From NCBI RefSeq assembly GCF_002443255.2, contig NW_019211456.1, forward strand, positions 30,563,341 to 30,627,340: a stretch of 64,000 nt of DNA, in the 5' to 3' direction. Within the stretch, counting starts at the first letter, position 1; every line of letters starts with the position of its first letter. This DNA is from Varroa destructor. Lineage: Eukaryota; Arthropoda; Arachnida; Mesostigmata; Varroidae. The translations under genes were made by a program, and so were the position numbers. Under the pieces are notes generated by a model. That model saw only the letters and a program-made list of their open reading frames with translations. It did not search any database and was not told the DNA's origin. Positions 12,701 through 24,780 of the stretch are shown here, one piece after another.

Positions 12701-13724
12701 AGATAAAAAAGCATACTTCACATATTTCTAATGTGCAAATTAAGGAAGGTTTCTCTATAACGTAAGAGGATTTATTGGGGTTTGATATAAAAGGGGTAGC
12801 ACGCTACCGATAATAGCGTGTTATTTTTTGGAAACATGGTACTTTTGTAAGGGTTCAGTAGCTTTCAGTAGACAAATATTCGTTCAATAGGTGATCTCTT
12901 GCCTTATACTCTGAGTTTCGTAACAAGGACGCAAATTTTCCTGTGAAATTAACTCCTCTAACTTATCACTTTTATAGCTATTGCAATGTTTAATTGTTAT
13001 GATAGCGGTTAATTAATGAAAGGTTTATTCGTTAGGTCTTTGAGAAGCGAAGAAACAAAAATCCATGGCCTGTACAATTATTATATTACATGATTCGAAC
13101 TTGCTTTACCCGCATTTCAATTCCAATGGATCTATATAGTCTCACACGTGTTCAACAATCCTTAAAATGCACCCCCTCTAAAACAGTTCAGATTTACGTA
13201 AAACGTCTGAGCCAGTAGTTGAGCGGGTTGATCGCTTAGTTGTTTTTAAAGCCGTGCTTTGTTTTTGGAGTTGTTCGGCTCGTCTGCTTACTTAGGCGCA
13301 CTTTTTTCTCGCCACCCTTTGCAAAACCGTCGTCTATCTTCCCAAAATGTCCCGTCTGACTGTAGTGCATCAGTGTTTCAGATATGGTGACGCGAACCAC
13401 AACCTGTCGCGCACGCGCCGAATATTGTAACAGGCACAGTGCACCGCGGCGGAGTAAGAAAGGACCGCACCGTAAAGGCGACGGTGCCACAAACGCTGCT
13501 GGCGCTTTTTTTTTCGATTGTGGCTTCCCTGCTGAGCAATCCGTGTCGTGGCCAGTCAAGCTTGAAGATGAGCGCTGGTAGAGGGGGCCTGCTGTTTGCT
13601 CTTCATCCAAAAAGGCGCCTTAAAGCCGGCAGTGCTGCTGTTGTTATCGTCGTTTGGCTGTAGTAAGCAGGCCTGCGTGCCTGTTCAACTGTCTGTTGCT
13701 GTCTATGAACAGCAGCATCGTTGC

Positions 13725-13891
13725 GGGCCCCCGGCTCAACTCAGTGCCACCTAAGCCGGCTGAGGCCCGTTAGGGGCCCCTGCGGTCGACCCAGATAACC
13801 AAACTTAACTGGGTCGTCACCCAGATCCGGCCTCTGGGGGCCCCACTACCGATGGGGCCCCGGGTTCGGGCCCCGTGGGTTTGGGCCTCAG
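13725..13891. repeat. GC-rich compound inverted structure with five GGGCCC palindromes
   Basis: GGGCCC occurs at 13725, 13774, 13838, 13855 and 13868. The 9-mer CTGAGGCCC at 13760-13768 is exactly complementary in reverse to GGGCCTCAG at 13883-13891. GACCCAG (13788-13794) pairs with CTGGGTC (13809-13815), and CTGGGT also pairs with ACCCAG shortly after. A purine-rich tract (GAGGAGGAAGAGCAAGAAGA) follows. The segment contrasts sharply with the AT-rich surroundings. Its function is unknown. It could be the relic of a foldback element or a CpG-rich regulatory segment. Confidence 0.75.
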
Positions 13892-14677
13892 AGGAGGAAG
13901 AGCAAGAAGACGATGACGAAAGTAAAAACGTCGCTCAGTTTAGCTTAGATCAGCTCACACGGTTTCAACACGCGTACAAATGTGCAAACATTCTGTGAGG
14001 GACCACAGCCGTAGTGGCATAGATCTCAATAGAGCAGACGGCAGAAAGCTATAGCCGTTACGCCGGGAACTCAGAATCTCAAGTGGCTTTTCGTTGGATG
14101 ATCAACGCATCGCGGCAGATAAAACATAGCCGTTTCCCGACGTCAAGTAGTGATATGGACTGAGGCATCAACGAGAAAAATCTTGGAGGGAGGGTAGCGG
14201 CAGAGGGGCGCAGATCGAATAAAAATTGGATTGGCTGAATGAACTGGAGATAGAGCTTTACTTGAATTCGTTTTATGATCTTTCCGCACTGGGTAAATTG
14301 TTTCAAGGCTGTCTGTTTCTTGATTTTTATTGAAATCATCAAGTTCCATCGGCATACACCTGATGACATTTAGATGTTTTTACGGTTGGATTGTCTCTAT
14401 TGTAAACTGTTCGCTGAGAAATTAAGCAGTTAAGAAGGGCATTCAGTGGGGCTAATACACGTTCACGCGTGTTTCTACTGCCCCGCATACTGCAAATAAA
14501 GTAATCAACCTTCAATCGATTTTTTGTCAGCGATTAAATATCTTAATGAGCTTACAATTAGCAGGCGACTTTAGACGTTTCCGACCCACACAGGTAATAT
14601 TTGACCCTTCAGCCATCTCATTCCTTATGTGTATTTTTCTCCAAAATGAGCTCATCAAGCGTCATCAACAGGCTAAA

Positions 14678-14701
14678 AACGCAAGTGAGTTCGCTTGCGT
14701 T
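14678..14701. repeat. Perfect 8-bp hairpin
   Basis: AACGCAAG at 14678-14685 and CTTGCGTT at 14694-14701 flank an 8-nt loop (TGAGTTCG). It is isolated from any recognised gene. Confidence 0.85.
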
Positions 14702-15060
14702 AAGCGTCACACTCATGGTAGTAAGTATGGCCAAGTAGGCCTAGCACGAATTGTATTGGGTACTGTACCCAAGTAATTTCGCTAGTGTCCATTGATAATG
14801 GGTTGGTGCGTTTCACAGGCCAGCATAGCCTTGCATCTACTCATAGATATATCTCTCATATTCAATGAAACCGTTGGCCTTCGCGTATTAGGCTCAATGC
14901 AGAAATTGCACTATGAACAATTTCGTTCGCTTCTGAAATACTGTCTAGGCAATATTTGAAACCGTTTCAACAATGGCTGTAGTAGACTTATGGCAGTGAT
15001 GTTGATCGTGCTCACTGTGACCGTTGACTCAATTATATCTGTTTCAAGCGTTACCAGCAC

Positions 15061-15078
15061 CGCCGCCGCCGCCGCCGC
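15061..15078. repeat. (CGC)6 microsatellite
   Basis: Six uninterrupted CGC units. Not in a recognisable reading frame. Confidence 0.95.
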
Positions 15079-15745
15079 TGTCCACGGCCTCAGTTAGCAT
15101 GAATGATAGTAGTCATCATTCAATCCCAACAAGTAATGTAAGTATGCTTCTGATGCTATGTTATTGACGATGATCCCGTCTGTCGCTGACGCGGTTCTCC
15201 TACGTTAACGTTCGCCCGGCATCGCTCGTTGCTGCTGATCAAGACAACACCCGCTGCACACGATATCTCTAATAAAAGAACACTACACAGAACATCGGGC
15301 ACTAAACAGTATGTCGTCTGATCTATTCGTGTGCGTGTTTGTACATGTGTATATATATGAGACTGCCTGGCTCCGTGAGGGTTTGACATATTGCGTCTGG
15401 CGCCATTTTTCTCATAGCTGGCTGCCGTTTGCTTCGCTAGAGCAATAGTGAAATTCGTGGCGACAGCATCAGTAGAGATGTCCTATCCCAGCTAGCGATT
15501 TGATATGACAACAAAACACACCAAGCAACCGACCGTGCGTTAGCTTTGACCCTTAGCAGCTACGCTGGCTTGACGCATACTCAACGACCCCTCAGTGATC
15601 ATCTGTCGTCGGCCGTCGCCCCTTGAACGCCACGCGACACCAACACTATTACGCCACTGTAGTCGCAGTAATGTACAGCGGCGAAGCGCTCTAGCGACTA
15701 ACCAGTGATCGCTACCCTTAATAACAGTACTAGTACCATTACGTC

Positions 15746-15763
15746 TATATATATATATATATA
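15746..15763. repeat. (TA)9 microsatellite
   Basis: Nine perfect TA units. Confidence 0.95.
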
Positions 15764-16089
15764 AGAAACTTTTATTCCCCAGTTGTCATGCTTATATAAA
15801 GGCGCGCTTGCCATTGCGAGTGAACTGTGCCAGTCTGTATGTACACAAAACGCGGTCAATGGTGTATACAGTGGGTTAGCCTCGAACAACGTACGCTGGC
15901 GTGTACCGAAGACCGGTGCGCGGGCCAGCTGAAGGCCGTCAGTTTCGACTCACGGCCACCGATCGTGCCCAGACGGTCGCTGAAGGACGTTTTCAGCCGA
16001 TAGGCCATGAGGAGAGTGGTATTAAAATGAATGCAGCGACAGAAACAGAAAGAGTGACAACATTAACTGCGTAAATGGCAGTCGACACG

Positions 16090-16109
16090 CGACGACGACG
16101 ACGACGACG
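16090..16109. repeat. (CGA) trinucleotide microsatellite
   Basis: Twenty bases of perfect CGA repeat within a CpG-rich segment. Confidence 0.95.
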
Positions 16110-17989
16110 GCAAGTATACACACATCTATATCCATTGTATGACTGGCAATTGTAACTGCTCTATAGTGCAAGGCGATGTTTGCTGCTAACGGTGCTGGCC
16201 AGCTGGCATGACAAATGGCCTTTATATTTGTGTAACCATTGGCGGTCACCAGAAACTAAGTTCTGTGCTAAGGCTACATTCCGCACCAGAACTCGGGGAT
16301 GCCTCATGGTGTTTGGTGCGGTAGTATTCGATCGTTTAGTGACTGATCCGATGGGAAGCGGCTGCTGAGATACAGAAACATAGGTAGTAGTAGCAGTACC
16401 GCGCTGTCTTTCACCTTGACTCGTACAACTGAGCAGATATGTAGCACAGAGTGTATGTGTGTACTTTAAAAGTGAGTGCGGTTATATAGGTTGACGGCAG
16501 CTAAGTTTGCCCTCGTAGATAACTCCTAATTGTACTCGTCTTACGTGAAGATATTTGTATAGTCGAATTTGCGTATTACATGCACAGAGTAGACTAAAAA
16601 CAGTAACATATCTGCATGTAGCACAATAACAATCGTAGAAAATTGCCTGATATGGGTAGGCCCGATCAATGTTTTATTTATACTTAGAGTAACACTTTGA
16701 CAATGATCTAGTAACAAACTTAATAAAATCTAATATGGAATCTAGATATGGAAATGGCTATGAACAAGTAACAAAAGGCTTCCAACGTATTACGGATAGC
16801 CATTTTTGTCGATGCTGCTACTAATAGCTTTTGAATAGGACAGATCACAATGTAACTGCGCGTGTAGGATGACTCTGCTAATGAAATTAGATGAATGAAG
16901 CTTCTGTTTTTTTTTTTTGTTTATTGTTCATTTGTTTTACCCATCTAGTATCTAGTATCAGAAAGATGGTAAATGTTTGAAAATTTCAATTCAAGAAAAA
17001 AAGCAATGATAAAATACCGGTCAGTTGACATCACACATATATGAATTTTGTGCGAACTCTTATTCTCCGTAAATATAGAGTATATAATAGCAGTTCAGCA
17101 TAAAGAGGTATTAGTAAGAACATGGTATATCTGAACAGAATCGTCTTAATTATTTTACTCAACTTTGGACAAGATGACATGGCTAAGTCTATCACTTCCG
17201 TTATTCCCGCCTGACGTTTGACACTTTACGCTCGTTGTTACAATCACATTAAGGCACGTAAGAATCCCTAATTTTCCTCTAGGTGCAACCACGTTTCCAT
17301 CTGGCCAGATCATCAGTGTATTACCAAATCGTAATGGGAGCGCCAACGAACTTGGAGCTAGGGGACATGAGATCTCGTAAGGAATAGCAGCTTCGTATCG
17401 TTGGACAAAGCATGCACAGTGAATTCGTAGAGAACCAGGGCCATCATTTGTTTTTCTCGATCGGTCTACATACCTTGTTGTCAAATACACGAAATAATAA
17501 TTAATGCAAAATCGACTATGGTCATTGTTGTTTGCCATCTCCGACCTTCAGCACGGTGCTCAATAGATAAAATTAGCATATTTCCCGCTGTTGCCACTAC
17601 TTTCGCCATTAACGTGACAAACCCCATGGCATCGTTCTTGTCGCTGTTTCTCACCGCTAACAAGTTCATCCCTACGCACGCATGCACGTACGAGCACGGA
17701 TAAAGTAAATGCAAAACTTGGTGAAGATCGAAGTCTCGAGAAAAGAGACCAATGAGCAGCTTAGATAAAGCCCTACGCTGGACCTTAAAATTTCCGGCGG
17801 AGTGGCATGTTTTTTAAGGATACTCGTAGTGGCCGTGGGTGCTGCTGCTTAGACATCATAACGCGTTAGAGAAGAAAAGGGCGGCTTAGCTCATTATCGA
17901 AGGAAACCGAAGGTGTGCAAGCTTATACGTATTCGAACTTTCCTGATGAGAAACATGTTCGCTAAAATGTGCATGAACAGATTTGTTAA

Positions 17990-18013
17990 AATAATTATGC
18001 GCACATAATTATT
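17990..18013. repeat. Perfect 10-bp hairpin
   Basis: AATAATTATG at 17990-17999 and CATAATTATT at 18004-18013 flank loop CGCA. The centre TGCGCA is itself palindromic, so the whole 24 bp is close to fully symmetric. Confidence 0.9.
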
Positions 18014-21000
18014 GAAAAACACTTAGAAGGCACACACAGAATGTACGTTCCGAATGGTCAGTTACAACTTTGTATGTTAGCTGAATGTAGTCAATATGAC
18101 TACCGTTGACATTTTCACTTTGGAGCATCTGTCTGTCAATTATGAAAAAAGATTAACGAAAGAAAAGGCTACAAACCAGTCTAATTTGGGAATAAGATCA
18201 AGATTCATAAAGTACTGGATGTCTATGTCTGAAAATTTCTGGTTCTGGGCGGATTGATCTTTTCAAATGTGAAACTTTTATTAATATTCATTATAACAGC
18301 AAAGGTCGTTGTCCTGCTTTGTAAATGCCCGGTTCTATCCATGTGAATAGTTTACGTGCACGGAGTGCTCAAAAAGTTTCTGAACCGCTTTCTAGACACT
18401 ATCAACTTTAGCAAATTTACCGAAAATTTCAAATTCGGGCTGGTCTTTTTTGGCTCAATTGAATAATTTGTTAATTCCGATATCTAGATACGACAGGTAT
18501 GTATTGTTTTTTGCTGGTCCTTGTATGTAGATACAGAAGGAAGAGCAGAAAACTTGTGCACGGAGAATTGTTCTTTTAGACAGACGAATTTTCAAAACGT
18601 TACGTATTATAATACTTGAAGAATTCCATATCATTAATTATGTCTACGATTTCCGCGTCTACTCTAGTTTTAAAATAATAAGCATTTCTGTAATTAGAAC
18701 GCCTAATTCTCGGTATTGCACATCTTCAACACGGCGCAGGCAGCAGTTGATTCGGTTAGTATAATGCAAACCCATGGGGCACCTCGTTGCTGCTCGGAGT
18801 TTGGCCAAAGCCCATTTTTTAGAAAAAGGCCTTGCTAATCACAGAAAATACGATTCATCAGCTTGGTTTTCTACAGTTTACTATATAAATCCACGTAAAT
18901 TTCAAAGCTCTAAAAACATAAATCTGGATTCTAACTCGGCTGAACGTATTAAACGTATATATGGAGTTTTTTTCTTTTCGCGCTGCGACTCTTAGCTAGG
19001 AGATTGATGCTGTGTGGCTTCAGCTCGTACGAAACATGCATTTCGTTAGAGTGCATTATCGTTAGACCACATACATTTATATGCTCTTACCTTTGTCGGG
19101 TACCTTATATATAGACGATATGAAAGCATTGTTAAAACAGAATAGGGATAACAAGAATTGAGAAAATAAATAAACTCTATAGCATAGACCAACCGCGCTG
19201 CTTTTTCTGCACCGCGCCATTTAAGGAACGCATCCTTGGACATAAGCCTATAAGGTGCCTACAGATGCTTCCGCATCGGACACAAGTGTGACTTTCGTTT
19301 GATTTATGGTACGATTCATTCAGATAAATCGTGTTCTGGAAGTGGTGCATCATGTAGCGAACTACCACATGTTGGTTTTTACGTCGCTGTTGCAGTTAAT
19401 GGTATGAGTGAAATTACATCATCATATGGTGACGTTATGTGACAGTTCTCAGACAAACTGCGGTCTTAGCGAGGTCATTGGCTTCTCAAAAATATAATTA
19501 ATATAGTATATCTTAGTCGTTACTGCACTTCATTGCATTTCGACATTCTGGATTTGTTTTTGATGAATAATTATTATTACTAGACACATTATCGACAGGC
19601 GATTGATGGGCTAGTCTCGCGTGATTTGTCGTATAACAATACTTTACTCAAAAAGAATATTTCTCCATTACGTTTTACCTTTACACAAAAGACACTAAAT
19701 TTTTTGATGGCACGCACGTCCTAGGATAATATCCACCATGGCTTCTGTTCATCGACACGGTTTATCTGATTCGGATATACCAGCGGTATCACAAGGGCGA
19801 TGAGCAACGAAGCTAGGTGTATCTTTTGATTGTACCAGAATGGTACGAGTGTTCATCATCTAAATTAGTATTACGACAGTGGTATGAACATGGGTATTTA
19901 TGTAAGGCGGCTGGAAGCGGAGTTGGTAAATTTTAAAAAAGAACTTTTGAACTAATTCGGCTGAAGATCGTTTTCTAATAGACAGTACCCCCCTTTATTT
20001 TTTATACACTTCTTCCAGTGCTCTAGCAACTTTTAAACAGTCATATACCTACCATTTTTATTCCCATACATGTTCCCGTTTCTCTTGTCTATGACTTTTC
20101 GAAATAAATTGATAGTGGACTTTTCTTGTCTGTTACCTGCGTTTTTCAGCGTCTAAAATATACGATAATTACATGGATTTATATCAGAGAATACGGGAGT
20201 TAAGCTAATATAAGATATTTCTTTGTCTGATCTATCAAGTAACTGAGCCATGTCATCACCTAACCTGATTACATGCTTTCGATGGTCGAGCCAACAACAC
20301 TAAGCCTTGAACTTTTTCGACACTGCTACCGAACTGAATTTCTTTCTACGGCGACGTCATTTTTTTCGTTTGCTCCCTCTCTGGCTGGAAAAATAAATCA
20401 AACTATGTATCATCTATGGAGACCGTACGCACTGGAAGAATATTTCGTTCATTAAAGTTCGTTAAATACACTAGACCCGTTTCTAGATGGCTTAGAGTCA
20501 ATTCGCAGAAGATCCATTTTACATCCGCAGTTTTCCGCATTTTTAGTCTTAGGATGACAATTTTGTAGCACGGTGCATTGAAGTGTCAATTTTGGTCGAC
20601 AGAACCCTTTGGCTCCAAGCTTTGTTTTCGTAACAAGTGTCTTTCGGGTCCCAATATCTGCTTATCTCCCTATTGATCTTCAACACTCCTATCTCTGTTT
20701 TTGAGACGGGCGTGACTATTCATGTACTATGCACTTGTTTAGGGTCTCTTTTTCTAATGTTTTCACTCTGGTTGTCGAGAAACAAAAACTTGGCCACTGG
20801 GCGTTAGTTTTCAAACCTAAAAAAACATTTTACCTTCTCAACTCATTCTCCCGGAGTATTTTTAAGTAAGTTTACACTCGTAAGTTTCTAGAAGACGGGA
20901 GTATTGATCAGCCGAAGTTCGTCTGCTAAGGGTGCAAAGTTTAAAAGTTAATCCATTTTAAAGTCCACCGGATTCGTTTGTACCAGCCTACCATATAACT

Positions 21001-21661
21001 TATGCAGAGTGCTTGTTATAACACCGTAAATTGTTTGCCGCACGGGTTTTATCTGTTATTTTTGTTACAACAATGAAACCACTTCTTTCTAAAACAAAAC
21101 CGCAGATTCATTATGGCAATGATGATGAAGAGCTCTATTAAGGGTCCTATATTTGATAATCCTAAAAGTTTTGTGCGGAGACTAACGGATTGTAAATAAG
21201 CCCCCGCGAATACCTTTTTCTGGACTTTTTGCACAGCGTGCACTTTTTTTGCCCTTTAAACCCGTAGATTGTTAGAACCTTTGCCCTATTTGCCCAACAT
21301 TTGAAACATTTAGATTTATTCTCTTACGATCATTATCATAAAACTGCTATTATTGTCCTCAGATTTAAGGAAGAAATTTTTTTAAAAAATTCTGAGGCGT
21401 AGAAACCCTGAGTTGAACGAGATTAGAAGCCGCGATCGAAACAAATGGCATAGAATAGACACGCCCAGTAGGAGTGTTCTTGATAGTAACCTTCTGTGTC
21501 TATTTGCCTTCCTTACTCTGTTGGTACATATTCAAAGAGTGACAACTATTTAAAAAAAATATAAACAGGCCAAGGAAATTAATCTTATAAGGCATCAGGG
21601 TCAATATCTATATAGAACTGCGCAATGGAAGCCGGGACGCGACGAAGACGGGGAGTGTATT

Positions 21662-21694
<33 letters not shown>
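21662..21694. repeat. Compound (CA)/(TA) microsatellite
   Basis: Four CA units run into thirteen AT units (21669-21694). Confidence 0.95.
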
Positions 21695-24660
21695 CGTTCC
21701 TTTTCTCCGTTTTTAACTAACAGGTTGTATGGATGTCTCGATTTTTTTCTGTGTGCCTTTTGTGTCTTTAGCTTCCTATACATCCTCAGATCATTTCTCC
21801 TTTACGTTATTCTACCTTGATCAATGTTAAAACCTTTGCACAATCTAAATACATTTCAGATATTTAGCGTATTCAAAAATACTTGTTTGATGTTATAGGC
21901 ACATGTAGATTCTGCACGATCAAGGATCACCACGGTCTAAAGGATGAACCAGATATAGCAGTACCATCGAATACGACATGCTGTTAGGCTGTTGACAGAG
22001 AAATCCATTTGCAGTAAACACATTTACTTGTCATATACATTTTTGTGGGTTGACTTAAAAAGAGAAAGATGATAACTCCAGAACCGCCATATATCATGGC
22101 TGCCCAGAAGAACAGGTTGGTATCGACAATGCAAATTAGTTTGACACCTTCGAGCACCATTATTTCTTTCATCCTTTACGGCCTTCTATTAATTTTTTTC
22201 ATTTTCAGCTGCACGAACACACGAACTATGAAATTGCCCCTATTACCCTCTCCATTTCGTACATAGAATTTTTGTCATCTAACTTTGTGACTATGATATG
22301 CCCCCGAAATGCTGACCCTTTGCTGAAAGGCGAAAAATGGTTGTCGTTTCTGCCTTTTTCCGATTCATGCTTCTCTTCGTCGTTTCTACTGTTTGCTTGC
22401 TTGTGCCATAGAACAGAATAGCATTCCACCTTTCCCTTTCGTAGAGAACTCTCCGAACAACCAATTTTCTTCATCTAAATCGATGACGCCCCCGGTGGGC
22501 GAATAGTGCCATCGTGGAATTCTTCGTTGTCGTTTTCGTGGTCTTCGTCCTTGTCAGGTCCGTTCCTCCCCTACCGATCGAGCAGGTTCAAGAGCCTATG
22601 TGCGTATATGGACCATTCCTTTTTCTCGCAGCTCGCACAGACGCAGTCGCTCCTCGCAGTCAGTAACGGTAGGATATGGTAACGGCGGTGGTATCCCTGC
22701 TGCTGCTGATCTTTGCTGTGCCGACTCTGATCTAGTCTGACAGGAGATGACAAGAATGATGGCAAGAACAACGAGGACAATGACGCCAGGAACAGAGTCG
22801 GAAAGGCCAAACGATCCAAACGCCAACGGACATCTTGCGCATTACGAAGCACCGACCCGTACATCATGGACCGCTCGCAAATTCCGTCTCGCATTCTTGC
22901 CTCATTCGGGCCGTCTCGATTTTATGCCAGAGTCAGTTTTCAACATGAGCCGGGCATCGATGTTCACTATTGCATTGGCTTTTTCGATTTCGTCCTTAGT
23001 TTCAACCTTATGCGCTCATCCATCCAGAAGAATCAATGTGCCGTTATGCTACTCGTATCTATTGTTGCTGCTGGAGTAGGCCCGCCTGGCTTATATTTTG
23101 CGATAGACAGTTCGCCGGCGGCGGACTTATTTCCAATTTTCCAACGAAATTTCTGATTTCTACGCGTCTCCTTTATGTAGCTGCTCATCCACTTCCACAT
23201 CTCTTAACTTCCTTCTGCATTCAATTTCACGTTCTATCAGTACGCACACGTAGTGCCGAGCGACGGTTTTGGGGCCGCTGCGGCAAGTGGGACGTCACTT
23301 ATGTGCGAATCTACCGATGCGGCGATTTAGACTTGTAGAATCCAAAATTGTCCTCTCAAGCCAAAAGAAAAATGTCGATGAAGGAACGGACAGATAGATA
23401 AATCGTTGAACAGGGGCGAAGGCGGAAATAGAGGTAGAAGGACAGTAAGCGTGGCTTTCGGAGATATGGTTGGATCGAAGGTACTGGAGTCAGGCGGGTA
23501 GTCACGTGAAACGTAGAAGCAAAAAAAAAAAACAGCGAGCCACCAAAAGGCCATAAACGAATAGCTGAAACGAATCGAAATGCTTCTAAGCCTCTTTGCT
23601 GTTTGTATGTATAACACATCTTTGTTGGCGCTATCACGGCCACTCGATAGTATAGGAAAAAGTTCCGAAATGTAAGTGATCTTAATTCTGATGTAGCGGC
23701 AGAGTTATTTTCGCATCTGGCTGTTATGTGGCATAAGAATGATGGAATATCTAACAGCGATATCGAACTTCAAACGTGGAGGACCGTATACCTTGTCCTT
23801 TTTTGTTGAATCTTAATAGGTCAACTAAAAAATTCAATCGAATAACTAAGATGTAGGGATTTATAGTTAGAGCTATCAGCGAGATTAGTAAACCGAGCTC
23901 ATTTTTGCGCAAGTTATTGCACAACTTCCCATATTCAGTCTGCATTTTCACGTGTATACTATCGAAAAAGCATATTTTTAAAAGAAACTATTCTAGTTAA
24001 TCATGATGCTGTTGGTTTATTATATATGATACTGCGAAATCAAACAGTTTGCGCGGAACATACGTTATATAGACTAGTTTCTTATAACAGCTGCGTCTGA
24101 AGTCAGTTTAAAAGAGGAATCAACTTTTCAATGCTTCAGTAAACGATTTCACATCAGCGTTTTCAACCACAGCATAACGAGTCCTTTAAAAAGCAGTGAC
24201 TTAAATCTAATATGGTCATAGCCTATGTAGTAGTCATGGCATATGAAGAATGTAAGGTCCCGGTTTTGCAAACGTTTTACAGGAAACGGAAAAAGGTCGG
24301 AAAATAACCTTAGGAAGGAGGGAGCTGATGGCCATATTCCTTAGTTGTCTTACAACTGCTGAAACAGGCTAAGAGCTGAGCAGTCGGCAGTCAACTGCGA
24401 TAGCTACGCCATTCAATAACGTCGTTGGGTCTTGCTATTGCTCTGCTCAATCAGTGATAGAGTGACACCAAGTTTCACGAGTCGTTCGTTCAAACCAATA
24501 ATTACTGGCAATCTATCGAGTGACTGAATGGGTGACAGAGTATTGTGCTAATCATTGTTATCATAAGCTTCATTATGATCTTAAACAATCAAATTTTACG
24601 CACAAAAAAATTATATTAGTGTGCTATTTTGCAAGTACATACGGTAGCATTAAAGACTAG

Positions 24661-24780
24661 GTGATAGGTTCATTGGTAGCATTGGACTAAGACAGTCGGT
24701 TTACGTAGGGATCATGTCGAAGCATATTTACGTGTTGATGCCATTAATAGGGACGACCAATAGCCTTGCAATCACAAGCC
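24661..24780 (+). repeat. Possible degraded third SINE copy
   Basis: It contains GGTTCATTGGTAGCATTGGA, an A-box-like segment with the usual T-G-G-T-A-G-C core. A degenerate B box (GGGATCATGTCG) and AAGC follow about 25 bases later. The downstream CGTGTTGAT and a following G-A-C-G-A-C are reminiscent of the body of the copy at 54041-54190. The similarity is too weak to be certain by eye. Confidence 0.3.

Larger units (their letters stand above)
13370..16380. other. Extended CpG-containing region with trinucleotide repeats
   Basis: Apart from the inverted structure at 13725-13891, this region carries CG-rich stretches (13380-13660, 15180-15680, 15890-16370), a (CGC)6 tract, a (CGA) tract and a (TA)9 tract. 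It is a plausible position for an internal promoter or enhancer of the transporter, but no TATA box, initiator or first exon could be assigned. Confidence 0.35.

Noticed and set aside
13236..13610. Minus-strand 124-codon open frame, and overlapping plus-strand frames
   Set aside because: It starts at TTG, has no family motif, and overlaps open frames on the other strand. Stop-codon depletion in CpG-rich DNA accounts for it.
17155..17538. Minus-strand 127-codon open frame
   Set aside because: It starts at TTG, has no motif, and lacks splice signals consistent with a gene.
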